Positions 1-13,090 of a stretch of DNA of 64,000 nucleotides are shown one piece after another; the stretch's first letter is position 1, and every line of letters begins with the position of its first letter. This DNA comes from Nectonema munidae (Eukaryota; Nematomorpha; Nectonematoida; Nectonematidae). A model generated the notes under the pieces. It made no database searches and was not told the DNA's origin. It was given only the letters and a program-made list of their open reading frames with translations. The stretch is taken from positions 434,001-498,000 of the forward strand of contig JAUIRK010000189.1 of the NCBI GenBank assembly GCA_030549495.1. Direction: 5' to 3'. Both the position numbers and the translations under genes were made by a program.

Positions 1-1213
1 CAATAAATTACTTGAATGACCATCAATTTGGATTTCGCCAAAATTACTCCACTGAGTCTTTTCATTCATGTTTGATTCATAAAGTAGTCAATATTCTAGA
101 ACAGAAGGATGATGCAGTACTTTTTTATTTGACCTGTCAAAGGCTTTTGATAGAGTTAATCACTCGACAGTTTTAAAAAATTTGAATCAATGTGGTTTTA
201 GTTAAAACGCTTTACTTTTTCTGAACTCATATCTCACAAATAGACACCAAATTGTTAAAGTTAATGATGCATTTTCTGGAAAATTATCAATAGGAAATGG
301 TGTCCCACAAGGTTCGATTTTGGGGCCAATACTTTTTAATGTCGCTATCAACAGCATTTTCTTCCTTGATACATTTTTTGAATTTCTGATATTTGCAGAC
401 GACATTTGCGTATACTTTCCAATGTCTAAAATAAAATATGGTCAATTTATCGATACAATATGTTTGAACAACAGTCTAGATAAACTTTACAGTTGGTGCT
501 CTGAGAATAATTTAATTTTGAGTAAAAACAAATCTAAATGCATGATAATCTCAAATAAAAAGAGAAAATATAATTTTTTGGAGTCTACTGGAATTCCTGA
601 AGTAAGTAGTAAGAAAATACTTGGGTTACAATTTGATAATAAAATGCAATTTAGGCATCATATAGATAAATTAGCTCACGACCTGAATCGAGTGATTGGT
701 ATACTATACTTTACTAAAAATATTTTTCCTTTGAATATTAAACTTATGCTTTATAAACAATTGTTCATTTCTTATATAAACTATAGCATTATAAACTGGT
801 ATCCAAAAGGTAAAAAACGAATACAAATTCTTCAAAAAAGGGCTATCAGAGTGATTTTTAATTTGAAAAAGAATGAGCACACATCGGAAATCTTTATTCA
901 AAATAATATTCTGTGCATTGAAGAGATTTTCAAACAAAGGATCGGTGTATTCCTCTATAAGTACTTCAACGGTCATTTACAAAATGTGTTTGGGCAAATG
1001 ATAAGATATAATGAAAATCCGAAATATATCACTAGGAATTCCAATAAACCCCTGAAAGTTTCATACAGACTTAAAAGTTCAGATATCTCACTAGTAAAAA
1101 AAGTAAATGAGTTTTATATTGAAAATTTACAACTTTTCGATCATATATCTATATCTTTGCTTACATTCAAAAAGAGAATAAAATATCATCTTTTAAGTTC
1201 GCGTTTAAACTAG
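1..1213 (+). mobile_element. LINE reverse transcriptase fragment, cut by the window's left edge
   Basis: Reverse transcriptase blocks in order: DHQFGFRQNYSTES, DLSKAFDRVNH, GVPQGSILGPILF (about 302-340), the catalytic FADD (392-403), then LGLQFDNKMQFRHHIDKLA and a C-terminal region to 1213 with YKQLFISYINYSIINW. This is a non-LTR element of the Jockey/CR1 sort. One frameshift lies near position 135 and an in-frame stop near 203; from 320 on the frame is open. The endonuclease would lie left of the window. Confidence 0.9.
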
Positions 1214-1724
1214 TTCATAATCTAAATTCAAATTTTTAGCATGTGAAACTTTAAGCTTACCTGTTTGTTACGAAATTTTTATTATCTACAAATAACTAAT
1301 CGGGAAAATCTGAGTAACGGCCATTTTGGCTATTGATTTATCCCATAACGATGATCTTGTACAATATATGAATGTTCATATTATGAGTATACATGCACTC
1401 ATTTTATTTAATTATGATTCTTTTGAACTTTTTCATATCAATAAATTTTTTTTCTCTCTCTCTCTCTCATACATTAATGAAATCTAAATTAATTTTTTAT
1501 GTTATTTTTAAATATTTAGATTATAATACGCAAACGATCTTCATTGTGAAAACTTTGTTTTTATTGGTTGATTTAAGGTATATTTTTAAGAATGCATTAC
1601 ATTTTTTCGTTCACTTCATAACAAGGAAAATAATTAATGATTTTAAATATTAATTTCACGAAGAACATTTTTTAAATCAAAATCTTAAATTTTAGATTTT
1701 ATATATTTTCAGTATTAATAAATG
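1214..1724. other. LINE 3' flank, AT-rich
   Basis: AT-rich sequence following the LINE frame, with a CT run near 1454. It includes that element's 3' untranslated part, but its end was not identified. No gene seen. Confidence 0.5.
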
Positions 1725-1862
1725 TAGTAGGTAGGTAGGTAGGTAGATTTCAAAGCACTTTCCAGCGTGAGCTGATATGCTCGCGTAAGCTTGAGAGTTG
1801 GTTAAGGAAGATTCAGATGTTGGTAGAGATAGGTTGTCCTAAAAGTAGAAGAGAAAAGCAGA

Positions 1863-4800
1863 TTAGTTTGTTATAGGGTTATCGACGGTGGTGAGAGTTG
1901 TTTCAATGGTGTCAATGAGGGTTGCTAGGGATTTTAGTAGTGTTGGGTGTAACTGAAGATCTGAGAGTGTTGTTGGAGATCTGTTAAGTAAAGAAAGGCA
2001 GCGAAATAGAAGATCTTGGCGATGATAAGAGAAGATTTGACATGTGAATATGAGGTGGTATGGCGTTTCTATTGTGTCGCATCCGAAACGACAGTATGGA
2101 TTTTCGCTTACTTTAATTCGGAAAAGATATGCTTTGCATGGGCAATTGAGATTGAATGCCCTGATTGAATGGCCTGATAGCCAACGTATGGTTGAACGAG
2201 GTGGTGTAAATTTTTTGTTTTTGAAAGTTGTGTGAATTGTGCTGATGTGTGGTAAAGAGGAGATTAGTGCATTTTGAGATGAAGATATGGACATCTGCCA
2301 TTCTTCTAGAGTGGATAAGTGAATGTGTGTTAGAAAGGTTTTGAGCGGTAGGGAGTTGAGAGGAATGTTGGAGTAAGTTTGAGGCTAAGTAGTCTACGAG
2401 GGAGTTTTCTGGTATGTTTAGATGAGCAGGGCACCAACATAGGTGTATGTGGAAATGTTTTGTAAGATTGATTAGGGAGGAGGCAAGTTGAAAGGAGGGA
2501 AATGGGATGTTGTGTGATAGAGAGAGATCGTGGATTATGTTTTGTGCATCGGTATAGAAATGGATGGTAGTAAAGTGGGGAAGGAAGTGGTTAATGTTGT
2601 TAGTGATCGTAGTGCAGGCGTGTAAAAGGCTAAAGATTTCGCATTCGAGGATTGAGAGTAGAGGATTTAATTGGGATTGATGGGTGTAAAAGGGGCTAGT
2701 GGAAGAGCCTTTGAAGAAGGCGTAAGCAAAGGAGGTACTTAGGGACTTCTTTGAGGCGTCTGTGAAGATGCGTAGGGAGGTTGGTGAAGAAGTAGAGCGA
2801 AGGTATGAAATTGATTGTTTTGCAAAAAATTTGTTTTTGCATATGGATGTTTTGAGAGGGTTTTGTGCAGATGGGTGAGTTAAAAGAGATGGGTGTATCG
2901 AGGGATGAACTAGGTAGTTAGCAATATTTGGAGCGTATTTTGCTAATAGATGTGAGTAGAAAGAATAGGAGGAGTATTGTGGTGGGGTGTGATCGGATGA
3001 AATGGGGGAATTAAGTTGTTGTATGTCAAGATGAAGCGCTTAATAATAATTTTTTTAAGTTGAAGTTGTAATGGTAGGGTGTTAGTTAGAATTTCTAGGC
3101 ATTGTGTGGAAGTAGTATGATATGCGTTGGTGATGCAAAGTAGAGAGAGACGGTGTATCTTGTTAAGAAAATGTAGGTTTGTGGGGTCATTTAAGGAGAT
3201 GCCCCAGAAAAGAATTCCGTATTGAATTACTGGTAGGATTAAGGATGTGTATATGTATTTGGTGTGTTTGGGACGGATGCCCAATTTATAAGAGATAGCG
3301 CTTTTAAGTGAAAAAAGGGTGACTGAGAGTTTTTGGTATATTTTTTTAAAGTGTATTGAAAATTTTAGGTTGGACTGAAGGTTTAGTCCTAGATATTTGA
3401 TAGTCTTTGATGCAGTTATAGAAGTAGAGGTATTTAAATGAAGGGGTAAATGTTCTATGCGTCTGCGTGTAAAGTGAATGAGGTTTGTTTTGCTGGAGTT
3501 AAAGAATATCTTATGTGTGTTTGCTCTTTCTTGTAGCCTTAGTAGAAATGAAGAGGATTTGGTGAGGTTTTCTTGTTGAGAGTTACTGGTGAAGGTGAAT
3601 AATATGTCGTCTGAAAAACATTGGGAGAAATCAGTGTTGGTGTGGATTAATCGAGAAGCGGGTTATGAGAACTAGCCAGAGGATATCCGAAAAAATCCCC
3701 CTTGGGGGGGGGGGGGGGGTTTGTTTTTGGGTGGAAGGGGGCGCAATGTCGGAAAATGAGACAGCGGTTTGAAAGGTATGAGCTTATAAATTTGATGATG
3801 TAAGGAGGAAATGATTTGTGTGCAAGGTTAGTGATGATGGCAGGATGCCAGGCTGAGTTGAAAGCGTTGTTTATGTCTAAGAAGATTGTAGAAGAAATTT
3901 TCTGAGTAGAAAGAGAAGAGTTAAGGTAGGTGGTTAGACGCGATAGTGCTGTTTCCGTATTTTTGTTGGGAAGGTATGCAAATAGCGTGTGATGAATGAG
4001 GTTACGGGATAGGATGTAGTGGACTAGACGTTTGCGAATGATTTTTTCGAAAAGTTGGCCTAGTATGGGTAGTAGAGTGATTGGTCGCCAATTTTGAATG
4101 AGGCTTGAATCTTTATTGGGTTTAGGAATGAGTATGAGTTTGCCGATTTTCCAAACGTTGGGGAAATGTGAATGAGTAAGGCATGCATTGAAAATAAGGA
4201 GTAAATGTTTGTTTAGAATGTGTATTGATTTTTTAATATGTTTGGGTGAGATATGGTCGAAGCTAGATGAGGCATTTGTTTTAAGAGCGTTTACTGCTAT
4301 GTTTAATTCATTTAGTGTGATTGGAGGAAAAATAGGGTTTTGGATGGAGTGAATGATGTTTTTAGTGTTCTCGAATTGTGTGGTGGAAGGGGAGATCAGA
4401 AGAGGGAGAGTCGGGGGAAAGATTGTCGATAGAAATGGAGGGTTGTAGTGTGTTGTATGATCGGATGAGCAGGGAAGTATTGTTTCGGGGAGAATAGAAA
4501 GTTTTTTCTTTTTAGTTAGCCTATTGATGATGTTCCATGGGTTGTTTGAGTGTTGGCTGGTGAATTTTACCCATGAGTTCTTTTTAGCTTGAAGTATTGC
4601 CTGTTTGTATTCTTTTTTAACAGTAGAATGGATTGAGATGATTAAGGGAGTAGGAGATTTTCGTAGGGTTTTGATAATTCGTTTTAGATTGTTTTTTATT
4701 GCATTCAACTCGGGTGTCCAGAAATAGGCATGTTTTCTTTTAGGAAATGGGTTGATAGGAGTGGAGGATAAGATGGAATGTGAAACATGATCATTGAGAG

Positions 4801-5608
4801 ATAGTGCTGCTTTATCGATGTAAGTGGGAGAGGAGAGGGATGTTAATGTAAGGAGTGAGTTGTTGAGAATGTTGAGATATGTAAGCCAGTGAGTGGTGTT
4901 CTTTTTTATAATGTTGTTATAGTTTTTGATGGTTGTAGTGTTTATGTGAAGTTTAAATGTTATAAAGGCGTGATCTGAAGCTGATGGGATGTCTGAGATT
5001 GACCAATTGGATATTAGATTGAGAGTATTTCAAGTGGTTATTGTGAGGTCAATGTGAGAGGTGTATTGTTCGTTGTTACAAGAGCGTTGGTATGTAGGGT
5101 TTTTAGATTTGTCAGCGAGATATAGGTTGTTCGAACATAAGAAATTGATGACTTGTTGTCCTCGTGGGTTTTCTTTGTGGTCCCAGATGTGTGATCGAGC
5201 GTTGCAATCAGTTGAGATAATTAAATGATATGTAGACGGGAGTGTGGATGTTGCAAGTGTTAGTGATTGGGAGAAATCAGAGGGGATGGCTATTGGGTGT
5301 GAGGGAGGAGAGTAAAGAGTTGCGAAAAGAAGAGGGTGAGGTTTGGTGTGAACAAGAACAAAGTAAAAATTGTTGGAAGAGAATCGTGGTAATGGTGTGT
5401 GGTGAACGGTTGATTTTATGTAGATGCATGCTGAATAACAGGATAAAGGTGACGTGTGATATAGTAAATAATTTGGTATAATAGAAGAGAGGTTTGGATA
5501 TGGTTCGTTAATAGATATTACATCAAAAAAGTTTGAAATTAGAATGTTATATAGGTTTGTCCAAGCGGCATTAGAGTGGTTGATGTTAATGTGGAGAAAA
5601 TTTAGCAT
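1863..5608 (-). pseudogene. LINE ORF2: endonuclease, reverse transcriptase, RNase H
   Basis: Endonuclease: LHININHSNAAWTNL, SINEPY, STDCNARSHIWD and SHIDLT (5608-5030). Reverse transcriptase: KLILIPKPNKD, WRPITLLPILGQLFEKI, IFLDINNAFNSAW and a catalytic FSDD (about 3617-3606, in another frame). RNase H: ILECEIFSLLHA and HFYTDAQNII (about 2660-2550) and HLCWCPAHLNIPENSLVDYLA (about 2450-2390). Last, a CPCKAYLF...CRFGC...H...C zinc-like motif. The frame changes at least four times, so no protein is made. Confidence 0.88.
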
Positions 5609-6680
5609 AGGAATTTGCTTATTAGAAGGTTGTGTTGATTTTGGATGTGTTGTGTGTGTTTAATTTGGAATTCGCAATGTTTGGATGTAGCGTTGTGGTG
5701 ATTGTGACAATTAAAGCATGAGAGTTTTGTGGAATCATTTTTGAAGATGCATTCCGATATAGAGTGGCCTCGATTTCCGTAGTGATTGCAATTTGGTGAT
5801 GCACCTTTGCATTTGTTCGTTGAGTGATTGTGTTTTAGACAATTCTGACATTGGCGATGTAATGGTTTTGCTAAGGTTAGAGTGAGAATGTGATGGTCAA
5901 CAAAGAGTATAGGAGATTTAAGTAGATGTTTAAAAATGTTTGGGTTGCTAGGTTCTAATATAGCACTATAAGAGAAGGTTCCTGTGTTACCGGCTTGGCG
6001 TACTGTATTAAGGGTGCCAATATTTTTTAGGTTTAAGTTTTCGTTAGCAATGGTTTCGGAGAGAGAAGAAAGTGGTGTGGTTATAGGTATGCTTCTAAGT
6101 AGGAAACGGGGTTTGAGGATCGGTAAATCTTCGGATTTAATGCCGTTATTGTGGAGAGTTTGATGTGCTAGTGCTTTTTCTTCAGGTTTAGAAAATTGGA
6201 AATAAATAGTGCCACTATTTGAAGACCGTGTATTAGAGATGGTAAGTTTGTTTTTATTGGTTTCTAAGTTTTTGATTATTTTTTGTCGGAAGGCAGCTTT
6301 CTCGGCTTTAGAGTCAGAGGGAGTAGGGGGGGGGCTATTTTTAGAGTAAGCTCACTATTTAGAGATGACTTAGACTTAGGTGGAGAGGGTTTTTGTCTAT
6401 CCTGAATGTTGTTGGATAAGCTAGGTATGGTTATGGATGAGACTTGTGCGTATGTAGATAATGAGGGGCAAGGTGGAGTATGTGGGTGGTGAGTATGAGA
6501 GAGTTGTTCAATTTTGTTGGAGTGAGCAAGAGTTACTTCATATTTTAGATTATTAAGGAGGGTAAGGTCTTCTGCATTTAGAGAGGAATTTGCTATGAAT
6601 TCATTGAAGAGATTTGCTGTTAATTGGGTAGAGGTAAGGTTAGGGGTATCATCGTGACGTGCACGTTTTGGGTTAGACAT
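5600..6680 (-). pseudogene. LINE ORF1 with zinc knuckles
   Basis: Starts MSNPKRARHDD at 6680 and has a polar, Pro/Ser-rich N-terminal part. After a frame change at a G run near 6330 it continues to three CCHC-like knuckles (CQNCLKHNHSTNKC, CNHYGNRGHSISEC, CFNCHNHHNATSKHC; about 5850-5650). Such ORF1 proteins bind element RNA. The frame runs up to the ORF2 start at 5608. Confidence 0.8.
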
Positions 6681-6699
6681 GTGAAATAAGTGTGAGAGA

Positions 6700-8400
6700 G
6701 TGATATGGTATAAAGATAAAAATTTTAACTCTAATTAGTAAAGGTAAAATTAATAAGAGGTCCTGTTTGTAGATATTTCTCTAGGAGTAAATAATATTCG
6801 CCATTTTTAAAGATTGAGGGTGTTGTTGAGAAAAAAAAGACTTAAAAATTTTGAAATGAATAAATGTAGTAAAATTTTACACAATTTTTTGTATAAATAT
6901 AATATTGAAAACTGTCAAACAAAAATACCATTATTTTAGAATGACTAAAAAAACTTTAGATCCTTTCATTTATCTCAAAGTTTTAATATTTTTAGCATGT
7001 TCAATAGAGTTGGAACATTAATTAGGGACGAATATCAATGAAATCTATACAAATAATTACCTTAAATAATACAAATCTATGTACCTATATAACTCATCCT
7101 TTCCAAGGGGGTTTTTCAACAATTATTTTTTAATATAGAGTAATTTATCATACACTTATAGCATTTTCCATAACGAATTATTTGGATGCTTTCCGAGCAA
7201 ATTGACCCTTTTCTTTTGGATTGCTAATGAAAAAGAAAAAAATTCTTCTCTAAAGAAACCGAATCTGAAAAAATCGTACATTGAATCTCTTCACATTAAC
7301 CCTTTCGTGAACAGAAAAATCTGACGATATTTATTAAATAGCAGAAGATTCATATACAAAACTATTCGAAAAACAAACGAAAGTAAAATTGTTTATGTGT
7401 CATATATGATACATTGGTCACTAAAGGGTTAAGGACCCCATTGTGCGATAGCTACATTAGAGTTTTGAAAAATCCTATTGTTGGAAAAAGGAGTCAAGCA
7501 GTGAGGATAGGGAAATCTTTGATTTGGTTAAAATGCTGAAAAATAGTATTGAAGAAAATTAAATAATATCTGATTTATTTTTGTAAAAATTTCTATTGAT
7601 AAATAGAACAAATATTTTAGTACTATTCTTGCTTAATGTAATGAGATACATCAAAAAGAAAAACTTTATAAAATAGTTTAAACTCCTTCACAACATTATT
7701 CTTCAAACAAAACCTGTCCGTAAAGATATTCAATTAAATCCCTACCTACAAACCAACCAAAAATTACTAAAAAGTGTGCTTAAAATTACGGACAAATTAA
7801 AATTTATTCTATTAAAAACTAATTAAATTATCTTCAAATATTGTTTTTAAACATCATTTAAAAATTTTTCTGAAAATTTTTTATATAGAAAACTGGTTGG
7901 TTGGTTGGAGATATCCAGACATTTTCAGTCGTATGGCTATTTGCAGTGATGTGATTCAAATTTTGTTTAAGACTACTCGGAATTTTTTTTAAAGTTTTCC
8001 AAACTACTCGATCGAAAACCCTATGTAAATTTATATTTTTTAGGCTTTCATACTACCCATTTTAATTGTATCTACCCAATCATTATATAATGAAAAATTT
8101 CATGTTTTAAAGTGAAAAAAGCTTGTACGAAAAACTTATTTAATACTTCAAAAATATTGTGAAAAAAATGAAAAATAAAAAAAAACAGAATTATAATCTC
8201 AATCTAAGTATTTCCAGATTGCCTCTTGATTTTGATTGACTTCATCTTCTTGCTTTCTTTTTACTCTTGTGTCATCTGCTGAATGATTCTTTGTCAATCA
8301 TGTTATAATTATATCTTTTGCCTTCCAATTTTTTAGCGGCATGCCAATTAAATATATTATCATCAGGTTTGAGATGTTATGAACTGACAATAGGTTTTTT
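6700..8400. other. AT-rich intergenic stretch
   Basis: No gene seen apart from the small TTAA-flanked MITE at 7300-7428. The flank next to the R1-like element is AT-rich, and the remainder has no repeat end I can name. Confidence 0.5.
7296..7432. mobile_element. piggyBac-derived MITE, 129 bp, with TTAA duplications
   Basis: TTAA at 7296-7299 and at 7429-7432 flank an element starting CCCTTTCGTGAACAG and ending in sequence whose reverse complement is CCCTTTAGTGACCA. Its left end matches the piggyBac end at 11548 (CCCTTT then ACAGAAAAAT.TGA), so the element at 11.5-13.1 kb is its likely autonomous relative. Confidence 0.8.
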
Positions 8401-9740
8401 TTTCGGAACACATATTGTTCATCATTCAAAAGCCGCTCTCTGCTTCCGCTGTACTAACAGCCACGACATTTAATATATTTTTAATCCTTTTTATGCTTTC
8501 TGGTAAGTCGGATGCATGCAAAGTTTTCGTTTGAATTGATGAGTTTTCAATATAATCTCTATATTCATTGAGATCGATTCGATGATAAAAAATCTTTCGA
8601 AATGAATGTGGCTTTCCTCGCCTTCTTTCAATGGAATAATCACCTCTTTGATCTGCCATGAATTCGGATCCAAAAAATATGAAAACTCGAGGATTTTGTG
8701 GTCAATCTCAGTCGAAAAAGATAATGCTTTGATAAAGTCATTGCTCATCATACGCTTTTCAATGTTTTCAATCACTTTTTGAACAACATTTTGACGTGGA
8801 ATTCTGACTATTTTAGAATTGTCAACACTCAATTTCTTACAACTCTTTCATAATTTTTTTACCTGCTTCCTTTTTGTAAACACGCTTACTTTCAATCATC
8901 AAGTTAAAAGCTTTGATCAATCTTTTAATGAGTTTATCCGCTTTTTGAATCGTTATATTTCTCGCTTACAAACGATTAGACATTATTGAGATTTCTTGAA
9001 GAATATCAATCATCAAAGCCAAATCAATGAGAAAACTTTCGTGGTATAATCGTGATGCCATCCCCAAAAAGCCTTCATCTGAAAAAAACTTATAAAGAGA
9101 AAGGTAGCCACGCGATACAGCAATAGTAGTCCTCAAACTACAAGCTGTACACCTGGGACCCAAAACCCTACCTATTTTTAAAATTTGCTGCCCTTTCTCC
9201 GATAAAATTTTAAAAAGCTCATTTTGATTTTTGTTTAACTGATGAAAATTTTTATAGATCTTATCAACGAATATATTTAAATGATTAACTCCATCTGAGC
9301 AAAACGTGACTAAATTTTCTCTCAAATAATCCTCGTTAATACCACCATTCTTTAAATTTGATAAAATGCGATGAAAAAATGTTTTCTGCACCCTGATCTT
9401 CAAGTTCAACAAAATCAAAAAATATAACTGGTGAAACTTCAGTGTCCTCTACCTTAAACGGTAAAACTTTGATTGTTGAGTGTAAAAATTTTCATTGATT
9501 TTATCAAAACTTTGGCAAATTGTGGTCTTCGAGACTTCAATGCTTTTTTTAATACAAATTCAATGCCCCTTGGATGAAAAATGATCTCGAATTTATTTCT
9601 TCAAAGAAGCCTGACGAGAAGTTTTTGTATTTCCAGATGGCTCAACGCTGCACCTGGCCCACTCGGAAGAAATGCGCAGTCCAGTGCCAAAGAGATTTAC
9701 TTTTTCGCTTCTTGAACAATGTAGGCATCCTAGTTTTTTG
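8400..9740 (-). pseudogene. hAT transposase relic (ZMYM/KIAA1586-like)
   Basis: Read from the right: LGTGLRISxEWxRCxVEPSG-like N-terminal domain (about 9730-9540), a middle RNase-H-like part with NLKNGGINEDYLRENLVTFC and KIGRVLGPRCTACS (9418-8966), and the hAT dimerisation region ending NVVAVSTAEAESGFS (8500-8420). Frame changes and stops occur between the blocks (for example around 9420-9600 and 8830-8960). Terminal repeats were not found. The host-like zinc-finger genes of this family derive from such transposases, but this copy is decayed. Confidence 0.8.
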
Positions 9741-11540
9741 TTTTGAATAATGAGCCCAATACATTTAGCTTTGAATGTGTTAAATTGGTTCTCACTCCTG
9801 CAATCTGGTAAAACTGGAATAAATGGATCCGACGCGTTTGAACTTTCTGGAACTTTGTCAAAAATATTTTCAACATTTGATTCTTGCTGAAAAGGTTGTG
9901 ATACATATTTTATTCCATCAATTTCACTTTTTTCGAGTTTTTATTCATGAAATTTATTATACTATTTTGTCTTTTGATAATAACTAGCAACTTTTCAATA
10001 CACTGAGTTTTCGAAAATTCTATGAAGAAAGACGACTCTAAAATGCAAAAAAAAATTATTAGTTTTGAAAAGTTTTCATTGTAGGAATTAAAATGAAAAA
10101 TAAATTATCGAAATTTTTTCAAATTAAAATTTTTGTTCTATATTTTTTATAATTAAAATTGTTTATATTATAATAATTATCTATCAAGTAGGAGCGAACG
10201 AGCTCAATCCTCCCACTGGCTATATGCTAGCATTATGTTTAAGATGGTTAATCACAATTTTTATGAATTTGTTTTTAAGAGTTGGGAACCTTGGGGATCA
10301 AACCCTAATCTATTAAGCTTATAGGTACACTCAAACCAAGAAAAAAGAAATTTATTAAATATATTTTATTAAATTAGAAAATTTAAATATAACATAAAAT
10401 TTATGTATAGTAAATTTTGAGTGGTTGTTGTGTCTCTAATCTTAGCAAAGCATATAGCCTTAGTGCGTTGATATCTCCAACCAACCTATTTAAATTAAAT
10501 AGAGAAATTATATATAAATAAAATTTTAATTTATATTCTATTTGGCTCTAGTCTTTAGAATGGTAAATATATTTTTTAATTCTATATTTTTTTGAATTTA
10601 TTTTTTCTTTTTTATATTTTTTGAACAAGAGTAAATATTACAACTCATTTTGGTTCAGATTCATAATAAATTATTTTTAAACTTTTGAAATGTTTCCTTT
10701 CAATATATCAATTTAATATCTTTATATTAATGTTTCCATTTAAACAATTTACTAATGATCATGATTTTGGCGATTATCCCAATTTAGGCACTTCAATCCT
10801 GTTTTAGGATAGAAATTTTGGTGCCTGAAAGGGTTAAACATTACAAAGTTTAGCAATTTAAAAGCTATTAAATTATAAATTAAAATTCTAAAAATAGAAC
10901 TAAAAAATCTCTTAAAAATTATAAATGATACAAACACTAAAAGATGGTTGACGAGGTCAACGTTTGGGGTTTTTTATTCTTACTTTAAATCCCCATATAA
11001 AATCCATTAATAATCATCATGGATAAATCCATAGGGATGTTAATCTGGACAATTTGGACTTTAGACAATTCCGCCTCCAACCAATATTAATGTCAATATA
11101 TTCAGAGTACAAATTGCCCAGAGATCGCATAGTAGATAGGTCAAATTGTCTTGAGGCCGAATTGACCTGCTTCCCTGTAAAGTGTAAACATGTAAAGAAA
11201 CTAGAATAGACTATGAATGTCAAACGGTAGGCTTAACATTCTAACACAGTTTTTCATAATAAAAAAATCATAACGGGTTAGTCGGTGATTCCCAATCTTA
11301 TGCTGGTAAATTTCCGAATGTGACTATATATCAAATTCATAAAATTTCGGTGAATTGATGTTTTATCTATAAAATTTAATCGGTTTGAATATGACATTTT
11401 TTTGTCCATAAAAAAATATTTTATTTTAACTTTATCAAAGTGATGATTGATACTGCATTTTTTCAATGAACTTATCTATTCTCATTGAAGGATAGCATAA
11501 ATCATGTTTGTTATCAAGTTTATATCTTTTCTTTAACTTT
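9741..11540. other. AT-rich stretch with short repeats
   Basis: No gene. Holds a possible minus-strand SINE (10196-10345, with GGGTTTGATCCCC as a B-box-like word), a piggyBac-like right end (GGG then TTAA at 10834-10837), and a dispersed repeat (11040-11180) seen again near 26940. Confidence 0.5.
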
Positions 11541-11547
11541 ATTTTAA

Positions 11548-13090
11548 CCCTTTAATCTACAGAAAAATTTGAGCAAAATAAATTTAAAAAATCGTTTAAA
11601 TAAATATTCCTTATGTTATAACTAAAACAAAAACAAACTCTCTGTAAAAATAAAGTTCAGTGAGCCGATATTTTTATACAGGAAACCAGTGTCCACTTGT
11701 GCATATATGGAACAAAAGTAGAATTTTTCCTATTTAGTTTTCAAATCCAAAAATATAAAATTTATTTATCAAAGAGAGTTTAATTAATATATTTGGGTAA
11801 TTTTTAAGTTATAATTTATTATCTAAAATGCCATACCTATTGCTAATCGAGAATTTTTGGTGCAAAATTTCCTATCATTTCATACTGAAATTTTCAACTA
11901 ACATAATTGAATATTTGAATTAAGTATAAAGATCAGTTGTATCATAATCAATAATGTGAAAAATTTCAATACCCTTCGAAAATGTTTATATACAAAAGTA
12001 TCAAATGTGACACGTGTTTTCATTCTGCCTCCGAGGTATAAAAAACTTCTATGAAAAAATAAGAAAAAAATTAATCTTTAAAAAATTTTGTTTTGATATT
12101 AAAAATGACAATTTAAGATGAAAAACGAAAAAACAATTACGATTTTTTTTGAATGCAAAAACTTTTCACAGGTTCCACAAAAAATAAATGTTCTGTTTTC
12201 TTTTTTGTTTTTAGTGCAAAAATAAGAATTAGAATTAGTTTATCTAAAGTTAGAAGAATGAGTACTTTTTAGATGTAAACTTATTTAACTGTAGCAATAA
12301 CTTGTTTGAACTCTATAAAAGATTGAGAATAATTACTGTTCAACTTTTAAAACCAAATAAGAATTTACGAGCGATGTTTCAAATAAATCGAAAAAAATGC
12401 TCATATTGTACTTATTTGTGGACCAATGCTCATAATTATAGTAGCTTTTATATTGATTTGACAAGTCTACTCCTCCCATGAAAGTATTGTAATTTGCAAT
12501 CATTGTAGGTATTGTTTGAATGAAGCAATCTCTTTCACCATCCTTTCTTTTTTTCCTTAGCTTCATACCTCTTGGCTTCATGAAGTTTGGTATTACTGTT
12601 ATTGCACGGTTATCAAACCACTTGCAAACAAAACATTAATCTTTCGGTTCGTTGTCTGATGACAGTCATCTTCACCCTTTTTCATATCCTTGTCAATTTT
12701 TAAGGAGTCAGGTAGTAATTTTCTATTTATACGTATCATGCCAGTTGCCATAAAACCTCTATCATACAACATTTTCATAAGTTTCACAGGCGAAAAATAG
12801 TTATCAAAATATAAATGACAACCAGTGTTGACATTTTTTTTAGACATCTCCATTACAACATTCTCTCCCAAAGAATGCTCGGTATCCTTTTCTGTGCCAA
12901 CGTATGGTTCAATCTGGTAAATAAACCCCGAAACACCAGCTCTAACCCAACATTTGAACCCACACGTAATGTGGTTCGCCTTAACATACTCCTTTATAAT
13001 TTTACCATTAAATTTTAGCATCTTTTTATCAATTGATTGATTTTTTTTTAGGATTAAATATATTTTCAAAAGTGGCATTGTACTGTTTAA
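11548..13090. mobile_element. piggyBac-type transposon relic
   Basis: TTAA at 11544-11547 is followed by CCCTTTAATCTACAG, a piggyBac-type end. The minus-strand transposase relic (12333-13078) lies inside. The opposite end was not found; the element may reach beyond 13.1 kb. Confidence 0.65.
12333..13078 (-). pseudogene. piggyBac transposase relic, family distinct from the 40-kb copy
   Basis: Catalytic-core blocks: SIDKKMLKFNGK with the first Asp, FKCWVRAGVSGFIYQIEPYVG, HLYFDNYFSPVKLMKML with the second Asp, GFMATGMIRINRK, and in another frame NTFMGGVDLSNQYKSYY with the third Asp. The N-terminal third is missing or unrecognisable, and a frame change lies near 12590. The sequence differs clearly from the 40-kb copy (LDRFF and GVDCFN there). 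Confidence 0.85.

Larger units (their letters stand above)
1725..6690 (-). mobile_element. R1/I-group LINE, nearly full length, broken
   Basis: Read from right to left it has ORF1 (6680-about 5600), then ORF2 with AP endonuclease (5608-5030), reverse transcriptase (about 4700-3600), RNase H (about 2900-2320) and a C-terminal Cys/His motif (about 2220-2060). The 3' end carries a short TACC repeat tail (plus strand GTAG repeat at 1725-1745), as expected for this group. Several frame changes, at least two at long C/G runs (6325-6336, 3704-3719), show it is dead. Order and motifs are those of R1/LOA/I elements with an RNase H. Confidence 0.9.
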
